A stretch of DNA of 64,000 nt. Origin: Adiantum capillus-veneris. Taxonomy: Eukaryota > Streptophyta > Polypodiopsida > Polypodiales > Pteridaceae. The notes under the pieces are model-generated. The model saw only the letters and a list, made by a program, of their open reading frames with translations. It was not told the DNA's origin and did no database searches. The stretch covers positions 74,311,410 through 74,375,409 of the forward strand of contig CM043960.1 in assembly GCA_014529385.2 (NCBI GenBank). Direction: 5' to 3'. Position numbers and translations under genes: made by a program. Positions 1 to 10,895 of this stretch are shown here, piece after piece (position 1 is the first letter of the stretch; each line of letters starts with the position of its first letter).

Positions 1-226
1 TTGACTTTACCAGAGTGTTCAAAAGGGGGTTATACCCTAATTTCAACTTAAAACAAGAGCATTAACACTCAAAGAAACCCAAAAAGACAAGTCGGAGTCC
101 AAGAAACGCAAAGAAGAGGAAATTTTGGATTCAGATCTTGTTTTTACATTCAAACCTGACAAAAACACTTGAAACTCAATTATAAACATTGGAAAAGGCT
201 TAAAACCAAGAATAGTCAAAATCTGA

Positions 227-262
227 GACAAAAGACATCATACGCGTATAATGTCTTTTGTC
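227..262. repeat. 36-bp palindrome, copy 1
   Basis: The arms GACAAAAGACATCATACG and CGTATAATGTCTTTTGTC pair with one mismatch and no spacer. The flank AATAGTCAAAATCTG just upstream recurs, slightly altered, before copy 3, so this is a dispersed repeat unit and not chance symmetry. It could extrude as a cruciform or fold as an RNA hairpin. Confidence 0.85.
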
Positions 263-354
263 ACATCCATTGCTTATTTTTGATATCTGACCTGACAAGA
301 TTGTTACAAGCACTGTAGAAAGCATAAATATCAAGTCTTGACCCAAATTGATGA

Positions 355-384
355 AAAAGACATCATACGTGTATGATGTCTTTT
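355..384. repeat. 30-bp palindrome, copy 2
   Basis: Perfect 14-bp arms (AAAAGACATCATAC and GTATGATGTCTTTT) flank a 2-base spacer GT. Compared with copy 1, both arms carry matching changes at the CAT/ATG step, so pairing is kept or improved. This is the most symmetrical of the three copies. Confidence 0.85.
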
Positions 385-632
385 ACCTAATTTTGGACAT
401 ATTTTGATACTTTGCCAACACAGATCCATTGTAATAGCTGTCTAGAGGTTATATTTCAAGTTTCATCCCATTTGGATCATAATTGACCCAAAACAAGTCA
501 AAAGCGGAAAATTGCCAAGAAAAGCCTAAATTAGCCATAACTTGCTCAAACAGAGTTCAAACTGAATTTTGTGAGTGGAAAGAGCATAAGGGGCCTACTG
601 AGAGTGAGCATAACCAAAATAGTCTAAATCTG

Positions 633-670
633 TGAAAAAAAGACATCATACGCATATAATGTCTTTTTCA
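633..670. repeat. Palindrome, copy 3 (decayed)
   Basis: Same core as copies 1 and 2 (AGACATCATACG facing CATATAATGTCT) with two central mismatches and unequal A and T runs outside it. The upstream flank AATAGTCTAAATCTG matches that of copy 1. Confidence 0.75.
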
Positions 671-1044
671 GCATAACTGCAACAAAATTCTCACTTGATG
701 AAACAGAAGTTGTCCAACTGACAAGATTAAACAATTGACCAAGTATCAGTCAGTTTGGATCAATTTTGACCACAAAAACTTGGGAAAACAAATTGCCTAG
801 ACGGAAAAGTTAAAGTCCTTTAGGGGAATTGATGAATTTGAGATCGGGCAGGAATCTCTAGAATAACCAACCAAAACAAGGGGAACAAGCAAGTGTCATA
901 TCAACCGAGGGAAGTGTAAACCAAAGTTGGGTGCAACCATTAGGGCCGATCTTTGAAGGAAGTGTTTCTGATACTTCTTCGGAGAGATCTTACGAGATTT
1001 TCACCGAACACTTGGAACACTTGAACCTGAACAACAGAGAAAAT

Positions 1045-4000
1045 ATGGCAGCAGGATCATCAAACCCTTCCACCACAATGAAGCTATTGTTCATAAAATA
1101 CCAGTACGAAAATGAGCAAGGTGCCAAGATCTACAAAGATGGAATGGACCGCTATTGTGTAAAGATAGAGGAGAGACCTAGTGAGTTCAAGGACTTAGTG
1201 CCTGTGAGCTATAGCGGAGATAGATATCTAGATGACGAGGGTACCATGTACTTGGTAGTCCTAAACCCTAAAATTGTGGACAAGTGGGGATTGATGGGCA
1301 CCAAAGCCAAAGTAGATGAAGAACTTGAGGAGAAAGCACCAATAATGAACTTCCCTGATGCGAGGTTAAGAAGAGAGAATGAAACTACAAGGATCAACAC
1401 TGATAACATCTATGTGGGGCTATACAAATATAATAATGGGGAGCAAGATCTCTATTATAGATGTGAAGAACCCTACACCGGAGAGTTGACAGACCAAAAA
1501 AGACTTTATGTCTTTACCTACACAGAGGGATCGTAAGTGAAAATTGCCGCTTACGACAAGTATGGGAGGCAATACTCAACAATGGGCAAGAAAGAATTAG
1601 AAGGATATACATACTTTGGGGGACCACTACATCAGTATTATGTTACTTCTAGCTCACAAAGACCAGCACCAACAAATGGAGGGCAAAACCCAATGACGAC
1701 AGGAGGACAAAGAACTCAGGCTGCTGACTCTTTCAGTCAACCTCAGTACTCGAAGCCCGGACCAATGGGATCATTACATTCCAGAGAGTCAATGGATACG
1801 AATCGAGGTAGTGCAGTTCCAATCCCCACATATACCACTCCAGGTCCAAGGTTCGAAGCGGAACCATCACATTTACCTCCTAGTAGTAGATTCAGGGCAG
1901 GGGAACCGACAAGGGTAACCCATGAAGTCCATGATGCTAGAGAAAGCTTTAGCCGGGACACAGGAGCAATGAGATTGGTAGCAGACCATAGACGTATGAG
2001 ACTATCTCAAGTAGTGAAGTGTATGCCAAAGAAGTATGGTGGTTCAGGAGATCCGTATGCCCATGTGTCACTCTTTAAGCAAGTCCTAAGAGCTGAGTAG
2101 ATAACAGATTTCCATACACAATACGAGGGATTTGGTCTTACTCTAGAAGGTACGGCATTGACATGGTTTCAACCACTGAACATAGGGGGATTCCATGACA
2201 TTGACCATTTGCTAAGAGAGCTTGCTGAGGAATTCTCAAAACGAGGGATTAAGCACAATACGGTCTCACAAATATATGCTTTTAAACAGAGAGAACACGA
2301 AAAAGTGAAGGAAGCTTCACTTCGCTTCAAACAATACATTGAGAGATTTCCAGTACGTGAACGACCACAAGATGACAGACTATCTGTTCTCTTTATTGAG
2401 GGACTGAGAAACGACACTCTCAAGAAGGACTTGCACTTGAAAGCTTGTACAAGTTTCGAGCAAGTAACGAGAGAAGCATTGTACTTAGTGGATAACTGTA
2501 CGGTTTATGGAGAGGTGTCAACGGATACAGATTTTGCATCCAGTAGCTCTTCCTCCGTAGAGAGCGAGACTACCACTAAAAAGAATGTTCAAACAACAAC
2601 CATGCCAAATGTAGAGCAAATGATAGAAGATGCTCTAAAAAGGATGGCACCATACCAAAAACCATTGCCAAAAACACTGAAATGGTGTGCTATTGAACAA
2701 AAAAGGACAAACCATCCAACAGAGGAGTGCTATTACAACAAAGGGTATGTAAGGGAGCGTCAGTATGCACCTCCTGCTCAATTAGCACCACCTCAAGTAC
2801 ATCCAGTACCTCGATACCCAACGGGAAATGTACCAGGACCTATGGGGATCGAAAGATCGCAACCGGTATTGGGACAACAACCGCCTTTACCAGGAGCAAG
2901 ACCAGTGGGCATTAGATATGCACCAACCTTAGAGAATCAGGAAGAACAAGCCTTAGTGCCTGCTCAAGCCTATTACGAAGAATCTGGTGCACACATGTCT
3001 CCAACTATGTATTACCCACCAAAAGAACCCAAACAACCAGAACCATGGGGCATGATTGTGAATGTTGGAATACCAACAGTTATAAGTGCTTCTGATGAAG
3101 AGAGATACAATTTGGACGCAAGAACATTGATGTTCATAGCTCATGGAGGGTTAACAGGACGAAGACTATCCTATCCACAAAGGACGAATCAAATGGGACC
3201 AAGACCAGCACTAGGACCCTGTTACAAGTGTGGAGGTGACCATCTGATGAATGTTTGTCCACATACGGAAATCATTAGAATTAACGCTTATTGCACTGAG
3301 TGTGGGGTTACTCACTTCATTGAGGATTGTTCAAAGAATCCAAACAAAGTGCAAAAGCCGACATTGAATATGCTAGAAACTATTCCTACCAGCAGTGGGT
3401 CTAAAAATGAAACTCTGATACCAACGCTAGTTGTTACTAGAGCTCAAGCTAAGAAAACCACTAGAGAACCTGAGAATGGAAAGTTAGCGACTGAAATGGT
3501 TAGTCCAGGACCGCGGAGTCAGAAAAACACATGGAAATCTAGAAAAGCACGCATGAAGTTGAGAAAAGAACGTGAAGACGCTATTCTAGCTGAGGAACTA
3601 AAGCGAACTAAAGATAGATTAGAAAAACGTGAGAGTCAAAACGGGAAACGAAAGATGAGTCCGGAAAGAACGAAACAAAAGAGTATCAAAGAAACAACGA
3701 CCTTAAGCTCAGGGGGATCAGTGCTAGTCGACAAAGTACACGAACCATTGGACGCACTGATGAGAGCTTACGAAGCTAGGTTAAAGAACAACCAAACACA
3801 AGAACAGAGGTGGATGACATACCCAAACGCGGAATTGGAAAAGCAGAGACTTGAAATGTGCCAGAGAATGATCGAGACTGCACAAGCCTTATTAGAACCA
3901 CCAAAAGAAACAATGAATTGTGGAATGGAAAACCCAATTCAGCAAGAGACTATTGTTTCACGGGTAGCTGGAAAGACTCCCAGTGCACAAAAGCCTGGAA

Positions 4001-4662
4001 ATACACACAAGGATGACCGCATAGTGTTGAACACAACCGATCGGGAGATAGACAGTTTTCATCCAGTCATACAGAGGTCTTACGGAAGAGATGAGGATTA
4101 CAATGAATTTTGGAAACAAGTGAGTGAGGCAAACTTTGTAAACGAGCTAAGTTGCCAAGCTAATCAGACAAATTGGGAAAAGGACATCAGGAATCCTCCC
4201 ATAGTGGAATTTGAGGCAGGATCTCAAGTGGACTTGGATCTGCAATCTTACTGGGGAGATGGGGGCTCTGTTAGAACAATGGAGAGCAAACCTCATTCAC
4301 TGAATACCTTACCTTCATACTTAGGAGAGTATGAAGCAAAATCCGAGATTAGAGCACTTCCGTCACGAAGAATCTCATAAGAAAAAGTCATGGACTCGCA
4401 ACGATTGATAGAGATCTTGTCAACACCAGTGACATGCACTATCACTCTAGCTGAGCTTTTGAGGCTAAGACCACATATGTGGACCACTGTAGGAAAATTC
4501 TTGGAGAAATTTGGGGTAAAAGACCCAACATGAAGACTGCAAGAGGGTATACAAGAGCTGAGTAAACCACAAAAGAACGCTAAGCCTGTACCCTTAAACA
4601 AGGTCGGAGAGTATTGCGATGGTGAAGAGGGGAATACAACCTTACCAGTTGAATTCCAAGGA
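1045..4662 (+). pseudogene. Gag of Gypsy-a, one frame with four stops
   Basis: I prefer the ATG at 1045 (protein starts MAAGSSNPSTTMK). The frame stays in register to the protease and beyond but is cut by TAA at 1534, TAG at 2098, TAA at 4378 and TGA at 4531. Around 2158-2520 is a retrotransposon gag (capsid-like) domain with ALTWFQPL and FKQREHEKVKEASLRFKQYI. Two zinc knuckles follow at 3220-3258 and 3292-3330, both of the shortened form CX2CX3HX4C. The segment after them is rich in Lys, Arg and Glu. Each stop is one C-to-T change from CAA, CAG or CGA. The role would be the structural particle protein; this copy is dead. The N-terminal ~370 codons are not recognised. Confidence 0.75.
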
Positions 4663-5640
4663 GTGAAGACGATGGCAATACTAGACAGCGGAGCTGGGGT
4701 AGCCATTGCTACAAAAGAAATCAGGAAAAAATGGGGGAAACCAGCAATAAGGAAGACTAGGTTGAAACTCCAATTAGCAGATGGACACATGGAGAAACCT
4801 ATGGGGTTATTAGAGAAAGTCGTAGTGACTTCTTGCGGCATTGAATACGAACATACTTTTGCTATTGTCGATTTTGGCAAGGAGAATAACTATGATATCA
4901 TATTGGGAAGACCATTCATGAGACAGTTGAAAATGGTCCAGGATTGGGGCTACGATCACATATACCTGAGAAATATGGAAACCACTACACGTGTGAACCT
5001 GAAAGAACATAGCTACAAAGATGTGAATCGAACACCGGTGGAGGAGTTTGATTCTGCTACTTTGGCGGGATCCGAATTTCCAGCTTGGTTAGGTAAACCC
5101 AAGGAGTTATGGATGTGTGGAGCCTCGAAATGTGGAAGTCTGAAACGAGAAGAATGTGTTTTAGAAAGGGCTATCGAAGACGAAGCTTATATAGGAGAAC
5201 CCTTTCTAGAGGACACGCTTGAACCATTAGAATGGACACACATTCTAGCAACCCTAGATATTTGTGCAATTCCGGATGGTCCCACAACGAAATTTTGCGA
5301 CAAGGACGGGTACGACATGGTTCCGTACTTCATGCTGAGAACTACACTCGAAAAAGAAACTGATAGAATAGATGACTTGGAAAAGCTAGACGAGCTTCGC
5401 CTAAAAGCAGTAGCTTCTATCTACGCTCAAAAAAGGCGACAAAAAGAATTTTTTGATAAGCATGTGCGGACTAAAGAGTTTAAGGTTGGGGACTATGCCC
5501 TAGTTTACACTCTGAAACAGCATGCTAAGAAGCTTAAAAAGCGAGGGATGGGACCTCTGGTGATTAAAGATCTATCACCAAGTGGAGCCGTCAAGCTTGC
5601 TACATTAGACGGAGAAGAAATGCCCAATTGGATTAGTGGA
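4663..5640 (+). pseudogene. Protease of Gypsy-a fused to an integrase-tail segment
   Basis: In frame with the gag above. The retropepsin active site is DSGAG, with the Asp codon at 4684, and the distal flap/ILGRPFM motif lies near 4900, as expected for a gypsy protease. About 400 bp later (5370 on) the protein reads LDELRLKAVASIYAQKRRQK and then FKVGDYALVYTLKQ and GPLVIKDLSPSGAV, which resembles the tail after the integrase core of gypsy pol. RT, RNase H and the integrase core are absent, so some 2.5-3 kb was probably deleted between about 5300 and 5370. The open frame continues past 5640 into Gypsy-b gag. Confidence 0.65.
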
Positions 5641-7056
5641 TGGAAAACTTTACGAGTTTCCATCATGAAGCAATTCCTTGCAAGCGATGCAAAGGACAAA
5701 GTGCTCACCAAATGGTGGAGTTTGAGGCTTCTTACTCATGAGTTTATCAACAAATATGTGGACAAGTTTTGGGATTTACATCTCAAGGCTACTGGCTTTC
5801 AAAACATAGACTTCGCCAAGCAAGGACAACAATTTTGTGCGGGATTACCTGAAGAAATGGCCGAGTATGTCAACTCCCAACCGCCTGGTTCTATCACCAA
5901 AGTAATCCACCACACCATGGTTGCTTCCCGCATCAATTTCCAACAAGGGTCTAGACGAAATGTCAAACCCATGGAAAACAAAGACAAAAATGATGCAAAG
6001 GGAAAAACCAATGCCCAAACTTCTTCCCAAGGCACTTCCTACAACAACAACAATAGGTACAAGGAGAAGTGAGTTTACAAAGGTAAAAACAAACTCTCTC
6101 ATGAAGAGCTTGAAGCTTTTTGCAAGGACCATAAGTGTTTTTAGTGTGGGGAGCAAGGACATGGCTATCGTTCTTGCCCCAAGAGAAATGCTCACAATGA
6201 GACTCCTAGGGCTTCCACCATTGAAGCTCCAAAAGAGGATGCTCATTGCAAAGGATCATCTCTCTCCTTATGCTTGGGGAAAGGTAAGGGAGCATGACGC
6301 CTTCATCTTGTTTGACCCTGGCTTTACTCACAAATTCATATCAACGGAGTTGGCCACCAAGCTGGGCATTCAAGCTTTTGAGATGGGAGATATTGTAATG
6401 GCTGACACATCTTTCAAGGGACAGCAAGCCTCCGTTACTCCCTTGATTGGGAAGTTGAGGCTTCATGTCCAAAGCTATGTTGACAAAGAAGACTTTTTCA
6501 TCTCTCCTCTCCAACATGAGGATGCTATCCTAGGGGCACCATGGTTTGATGGCATAGCTAACATAAAGTTCCCTGAGAGGAGAATATACTTCACCTATAG
6601 GGGAAAGAACATGTATATAGATGCTAATGAGTCTGGTCGTACTATACCACTTGTAAATCCTCTTGCCCTTGATAAATCAATGAAGAGCTCAGTTTTTGCG
6701 TACATGATTTTTATCAAAGAGTCCCTAAAAGGTCCTAATGTTTCATCAAAGGTGAATGGCAGGAATCAAGAAGAGTTAGACTTGTCTACCTTTCAAAAAG
6801 GATTCCAAGATGTGTTCATCGATGATATCCCTAAGGACTTACCTGCAAAACGAGGGGATGATGACCATCAAATTGAGCTCCTATTAGAAAGCTCACTACC
6901 TAACAAACCTCCTTATCAAGTTTCCCAAGCTCAACAAGAGGAGATCATGATGCAAGTACAAAAATTGGTAGACAAAGGGATGGTGAGGCCTAGTTCCTCT
7001 CCCTTTTGTTCTCCAGTCCTTTTGGTGCAAAAGAAAAATGGAACATACCCCATTTG
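5641..7056 (+). pseudogene. Gypsy-b gag C-terminus, protease and RT start
   Basis: The segment begins within a gag domain (WKTLRVSIMKQFL; YVDKFWDLHLKATGFQN) and reaches a stop at 6070. Past it, in a shifted frame, is a CX2CX4HX4C zinc knuckle (about 6135-6178) with a TAG inside its first CX2C pair. The protease site reads FDPGFTHKFIS near 6310, with Pro where Ser or Thr is needed, so it is inactive. RT starts with PPYQVSQAQQEEIM and PSSSPFCSPVLLVQKKNG and is cut at 7056 by Copia-A. Frameshifts and stops show long decay. Confidence 0.8.
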
Positions 7057-7283
7057 TGTTACCATATACATGTGGTAGTGATGTGTGTGAACACACTAGG
7101 ACCGCGGCGGCATTTTTTCCCTCTTTAGGAGGTTTTTTTCCCCGTGCATTGTATATACGCCCATCACTCTAGGGCTATCTATTTTTCCATTGCACAGTAA
7201 GTAACACTCTCTCTATTGTGTGCCTTGAGCTTCCTTTGTCTTCTCCAAGCTGTATGCGTTTCTCTGCAACCCTAATTCCAACA
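7057..7283 (+). repeat. Copia-A 5' LTR (227 bp)
   Basis: Runs from TGTTACCATATACATG to CTAATTCCAACA and matches the two halves of the 3' LTR at 33870-33945 and 58386-58536. A TATA-like stretch TGTATATACG is at 7150-7159. It is followed directly by the primer binding site. Confidence 0.92.
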
Positions 7284-7285
7284 AT

Positions 7286-7297
7286 TGGTATAAGAGC
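7286..7297 (+). other. Copia-A primer binding site (tRNA-iMet type)
   Basis: TGGTATAAGAGC differs at one position from TGGTATCAGAGC, the sequence complementary to the 3' end of plant initiator tRNA-Met. It sits two bases after the 5' LTR. Bases 7298-7645 are untranslated leader with no recognised gene. Confidence 0.85.
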
Positions 7298-7645
7298 AAA
7301 TTGCATCCTCCCGGGCTTAGTGGCGAGCTGCTCAAACACACGCCTGTTCATTTTCTCCGATTTTAGTGAGCTTTGGCGAGGATTCGCAGGTCAACAAATT
7401 TTTTGGGATAGCTCGTAGAGCTTAGTCTGCTCAAAATTTTTATTCGGTCTCATTTCGGTCTCCACTTCCACTACAAGCATTGCTGTACAGGCTATTTTAT
7501 CATTTTGTGTAGAGTTTCTGTCAGTGCCATTTTTTGCATAACATGTGCCTTACACTCTTCTATGGTTTGTGATATATAGCACTTGTTGTTCCCACTTTGT
7601 TTCTCCTCTTTTCTGACAGTTTTCACATCAGGTGCAACATTTACC

Positions 7646-8164
7646 ATGGTTGACAACAACACATATGTGTTCAAGATATTTGCTACTGAGGACAGGTTGG
7701 ATGGGGACAAATACCCTATGTGGGCTTACATGATGCAACATGTTCTTGTGCCAAAGGGCATATGGAATATTGTGCAGGGCATTGATGTACGTCCTGGTTC
7801 TGAGGATGCAGGCGATGTTGAGGATGTTGCAGGTCTTGTTGCAACATTGTTGTTATTAGAGTTGTTTTGCCTACGACAGAACAATCTCATTGGGATGTAA
7901 AGGATGCGTAGGCTCATGCATTGATTGCATTGTCTGTGAAGCGCACCATTGTTCCTCACATTTGTTCAATAAAATCTGCAAAACAAGCTTGGGATATTTT
8001 GGATGGTCTTAATAAAAAGACGCAATGAGGCTAAAATTGCTTTGCTACGTAAAGAGCTGGAGTCGAAGATTATGCATGAGGAAGATGATATGGACACTTT
8101 TTTTTGCTAGTGTCAAGGATATCAATGAGCAACTTATTTATGCAGGTGAAGTCATTTCAGATAG
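7646..8164 (+). pseudogene. Copia-A gag, N-terminal part
   Basis: Starts MVDNNTYVFKIFATEDRL and has the copia gag pattern (DKYPMWAYMMQHVL) found in UBN2-type gag domains. A frameshift near 7850 sends the first frame to a stop at 7898, but gag-like sequence goes on in other frames (SVKRTIVPHICSIKSAKQAW; RKELESKIMHEEDDM). It is cut at ISDS by Gypsy-c and resumes at 24818. Confidence 0.8.
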
Positions 8165-8300
8165 TGAGGCGGTCCGGGGCGGGCAACAAGAAGAGCAACC
8201 TCTAGACACCCTTCAAGGCTCCCGTGCTGCTCAATGGGGCTGGGGCACAACACAACACAAACCAAAACAACAAACCCACAGCCAAATCCCAACTACACAA

Positions 8301-8331
8301 GGGGCACCACCTAGTTTAAGAGCGAACTAGG
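8301..8331 (-). promoter_or_regulatory. U5 hairpin plus PBS-like box, Gypsy-c 3' LTR
   Basis: Reading the minus strand from 8331: CCTAGTT, loop CGCTCTTA, AACTAGG (to 8310), then TGGTGCCCC (8309-8301). The stem is 7 bp. The box repeats the first nine bases of this element's PBS. It lies about 145 bp from the LTR end. Function unknown; see findings. Confidence 0.6.
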
Positions 8332-8432
8332 ATGCAAAAGAGGAGAATTGTTAGAGCAACCCACAAACAAGCAAGGAATTTACACTAACCCTAACACCAA
8401 TGGAACACTCTCACACACTAAAACACGAGAGG

Positions 8433-8435
<3 letters not shown>

Positions 8436-8496
<61 letters not shown>
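8436..8496. repeat. (GA)n microsatellite in Gypsy-c 3' LTR
   Basis: About 30 GA units. A longer run sits at the same LTR position in the other copy (22345-22422). On the transcribed strand it is a (CT)n tract. Confidence 0.95.
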
Positions 8497-8499
<3 letters not shown>

Positions 8500-9155
8500 T
8501 GCTCCGGCTGCTTTGAAACGTATCGGCAATGATCAAGCAAACACAACTATATATTTAAGAAAGAGAGAGAAAGGGGGAGGGGGTGCTTGTTGCATTAATA
8601 CCTTCTTACAAATTTGTCATGACAAATCAAAGTGAGATTAGTATTTGTTCAACATAGCTTGCGTAAATTTCACCACAACACATCACAAGAAAAGCCACCC
8701 CAATCACTATCTTAAGGCCAGGGGAGTCCTCTCCACCCTGTCGCCCTCTTACAGTATGTAGGATTTATGGCTAGATTGATGACAACACCAGAGACAAACT
8801 ATCAAGAACTTAACAAAAAACACCAAGACACTTACGCATCATTGTTGTCCATTACTTCACGTTGGAAGGGAGACAAAGTATCCAAGCTTAGTCCAAATCC
8901 ACCCTCCTTGATTCAGCAAATGTTGGGCTTACACTAGTAGGAGAAATGATAGATTTCCTACTCTCAATTGAATGATCACTCTCTCTCTTACAATGGCATA
9001 GAGTTCCTTGCTAATCCCCTATTACAACACATGCACATGCATAAGACAATGAGCTTCTACTCAAGAGCTCCTTCTAAAGAGGTTGAGCTTGGCTTCTCAA
9101 GCTATAGCATAGTGCTCTTGCTTATGGCTCCCCCTGTTTATGCTAGCTACACCCT

Positions 9156-9165
9156 CCTTTTATAG
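9156..9165 (-). promoter_or_regulatory. Putative TATA box, Gypsy-c 3' LTR
   Basis: The minus strand reads CTATAAAAGG followed by a GGGTGTAG context, a good plant TATA box. The same sequence is at 23082-23091 in the 5' LTR, where it could drive the element. The start of transcription is not known. Confidence 0.5.
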
Positions 9166-10880
9166 CAATTTTGAAGGCTAGGGTTACTCCTCTAACCATG
9201 GTTCGGTTAGATTTTCAGCAATTTATCTAATTTCTTTTGCTTGGAATTTTCAAGAAGTTGGTGGGGAAAGAGAGAGGAGAGAAATGGAGATGATAGGACT
9301 TTTCATAGTGGGTTAGTGTTAGTAGAGTTAGTATTAATTTACAAATGGAATTGGATATTTACAATGGGAGTATCCATGTAGGATACAAATAAGGAAGAAA
9401 AACTCTTAAGAGGTAAGAAAAGGTGGATTTCTTACAAGGTTGATGCTCCACGTGTCTTGAGTAGGGCCAATTTTGACGCTTGTTGACGGTCCACTAGCTT
9501 TGACGGTACATTTTTTCTCCACTCTTGACCTTCCTTGAGAGACAAGGTAATTGAAGCTGAGTAATCAACCGCCATGATGCTGTCTTTTAAGAGAAGAGAC
9601 TGAATTTTGTGGTTTTTTTGAAAGATATGGGTAATTTGGAGGAGGAAAAATGAGACTAGGTGGTCAATTTTGGAATGGAATTGTGTGTGGGAGGTATAAG
9701 TTCACCATGGTTTCTCTTATTCTTCAAGGTTGAGGAGAAGGTGAGTAGGGTGCAGACAGGAGGGGTGAGAGTGGTGGGGATGATGAGTGGAGAAGTGTGT
9801 GTGAAAGAGGAAAATGATAAAGTGGAAGAGAGAGTGTGGCTGCATAACATGGGAAAATTGGGGTCCACTAATAAAATCATAGCTCACAACTCGTAGCTCA
9901 AAAAAATATGAAAAAATTTGAAGCAAAATTTCAGCCCACGAGCTACAAATTTTTTTTGTATCACCTTTTCAAATTCGGAGAGCAAGTGAACTTTAAAAAT
10001 TCAGCAAAACGGACCGTTTTTTTCCACTGCACAAGGTCCTTGTGGGGTCCTTCTTTGAATGATTCTTTTGAATACCTCCAAGAGTGAGCTCTCCATAGTG
10101 CATGTATGCATGCCACCTACCCTTGACCTTATTTGGTAGGTCTATAATTGAAGATATTATTGAGATCATGATATAAGTGAATAGTACAACTAAGAAAATC
10201 AAATATTGAGGGGTCTAAAAAATATGTACATGTCAAATATAAATAATATAAGTGGAAAAAATTTAAAGGGGTCAAAAGAAATCTCTCTCATTATGAGGCT
10301 ACCATAAAAAGATAAATATTTTTGGTGTTCTATTTTTTTAGAAAAAAAAACAAAATAGATGTAGGAAGGGAAAAATCACAATAGTGAAAAAATATACACA
10401 TAAATAAAACTAGTTTTTTTGGATTTTTGTTGGGGTGGAGTTACACCAAATATCAGAGAAGCTTACATGAAAATATTTCTATATGGAAGAAAGAGTATGA
10501 AAAATGGTAAGAAAAATTGTGGTAATGGTGAGGCAATGTACAAAGCATAAATAACACACACCTAGGTAGAAATATTTAAATAAATACCAAAATAATTATG
10601 AAAAAATCTTTTATTTAGGCCCTATATACAAAGAAATATTTACATACTCATGGGCCATAATATACTTATATTTTTTATATTTTTTATATTTTTGGCTCAG
10701 CTAGCCCAATGACTAGCTAATTGAGGGTTTTTTATTTCAGTAAGCAGATATAGGAAAAGTCCCCTAACTCACACGCACCTATATACAGTGAAAGGGTGAG
10801 GGTAACCACAGTGTTTGAGTGATTTGATAGGGTGAGGTAGCTTACTATGGCCACTATGGAAAGACAAAAAACGGCTATCA

Positions 10881-10895
10881 TTAGCCCTCCCCCAG
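10881..10895 (-). other. Gypsy-c polypurine tract
   Basis: The minus strand reads CTGGGGGAGGGCTAA directly before the LTR start TGATAGCC. The pol frame ends inside it (Gly-Glu-Gly then TAA). Gypsy-d and -e end in the same GGGCTAA. Confidence 0.8.

Larger units (their letters stand above)
1..1044. other. Non-coding leader before the first gag frame
   Basis: No coding sequence is recognisable here. The stretch is AT-rich and holds three copies of a palindrome built on AAAAGACATCATAC (listed separately). It lies just upstream of the Gypsy-a gag frame and is probably its 5' untranslated leader or part of an LTR. I found no second copy of the sequence and no primer binding site, so LTR identity is not shown. 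An in-frame ATG at 931 precedes the start I prefer at 1045. Confidence 0.5.
1045..5640 (+). mobile_element. Gypsy-a: gag-protease element lacking RT, RNase H and integrase core
   Basis: One plus-strand frame carries gag, two zinc knuckles and an aspartic protease, then passes straight to a segment that looks like the tail downstream of a gypsy integrase. No RT, RNase H or integrase catalytic core lies between, so this is an internal deletion derivative. No LTRs were identified, so the ends are those of the coding remnant. At about 5640 it is fused in frame to the gag of Gypsy-b. Confidence 0.7.
8165..10880 (-). repeat. Gypsy-c 3' LTR (2716 bp)
   Basis: On the minus strand it begins TGATAGCCGTTTTTTG and ends GGACCGCCTCA. 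It matches 22083-24813 closely from end to end, differing by scattered substitutions and the length of the GA run. No gene is seen inside; short open frames occur in both copies but resemble nothing I know. Confidence 0.93.

Noticed and set aside
227-670. CRISPR-like array from the three palindromes
   Set aside because: Three copies at irregular spacing (about 128 and 280 bp) in plant nuclear DNA; no cas genes and no regular spacers.
1045-6069. Host gene with stops repaired by RNA editing
   Set aside because: Gag capsid-like domain, zinc knuckles and protease show a retroelement; nuclear editing of this type is not established and simple C-to-T decay explains the stops.
8968-9165. 65-aa ORF present in both Gypsy-c LTRs (also 22894-23091)
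   Set aside because: It is conserved only because the LTRs are duplicates, lies antisense to the element and covers the TATA box region.
9660-9896. Overlapping sense and antisense ORFs in both Gypsy-c LTRs (also 23586-23822)
   Set aside because: Low-complexity GA/GT-rich sequence; the matching copy is the other LTR, so conservation is not evidence of coding.
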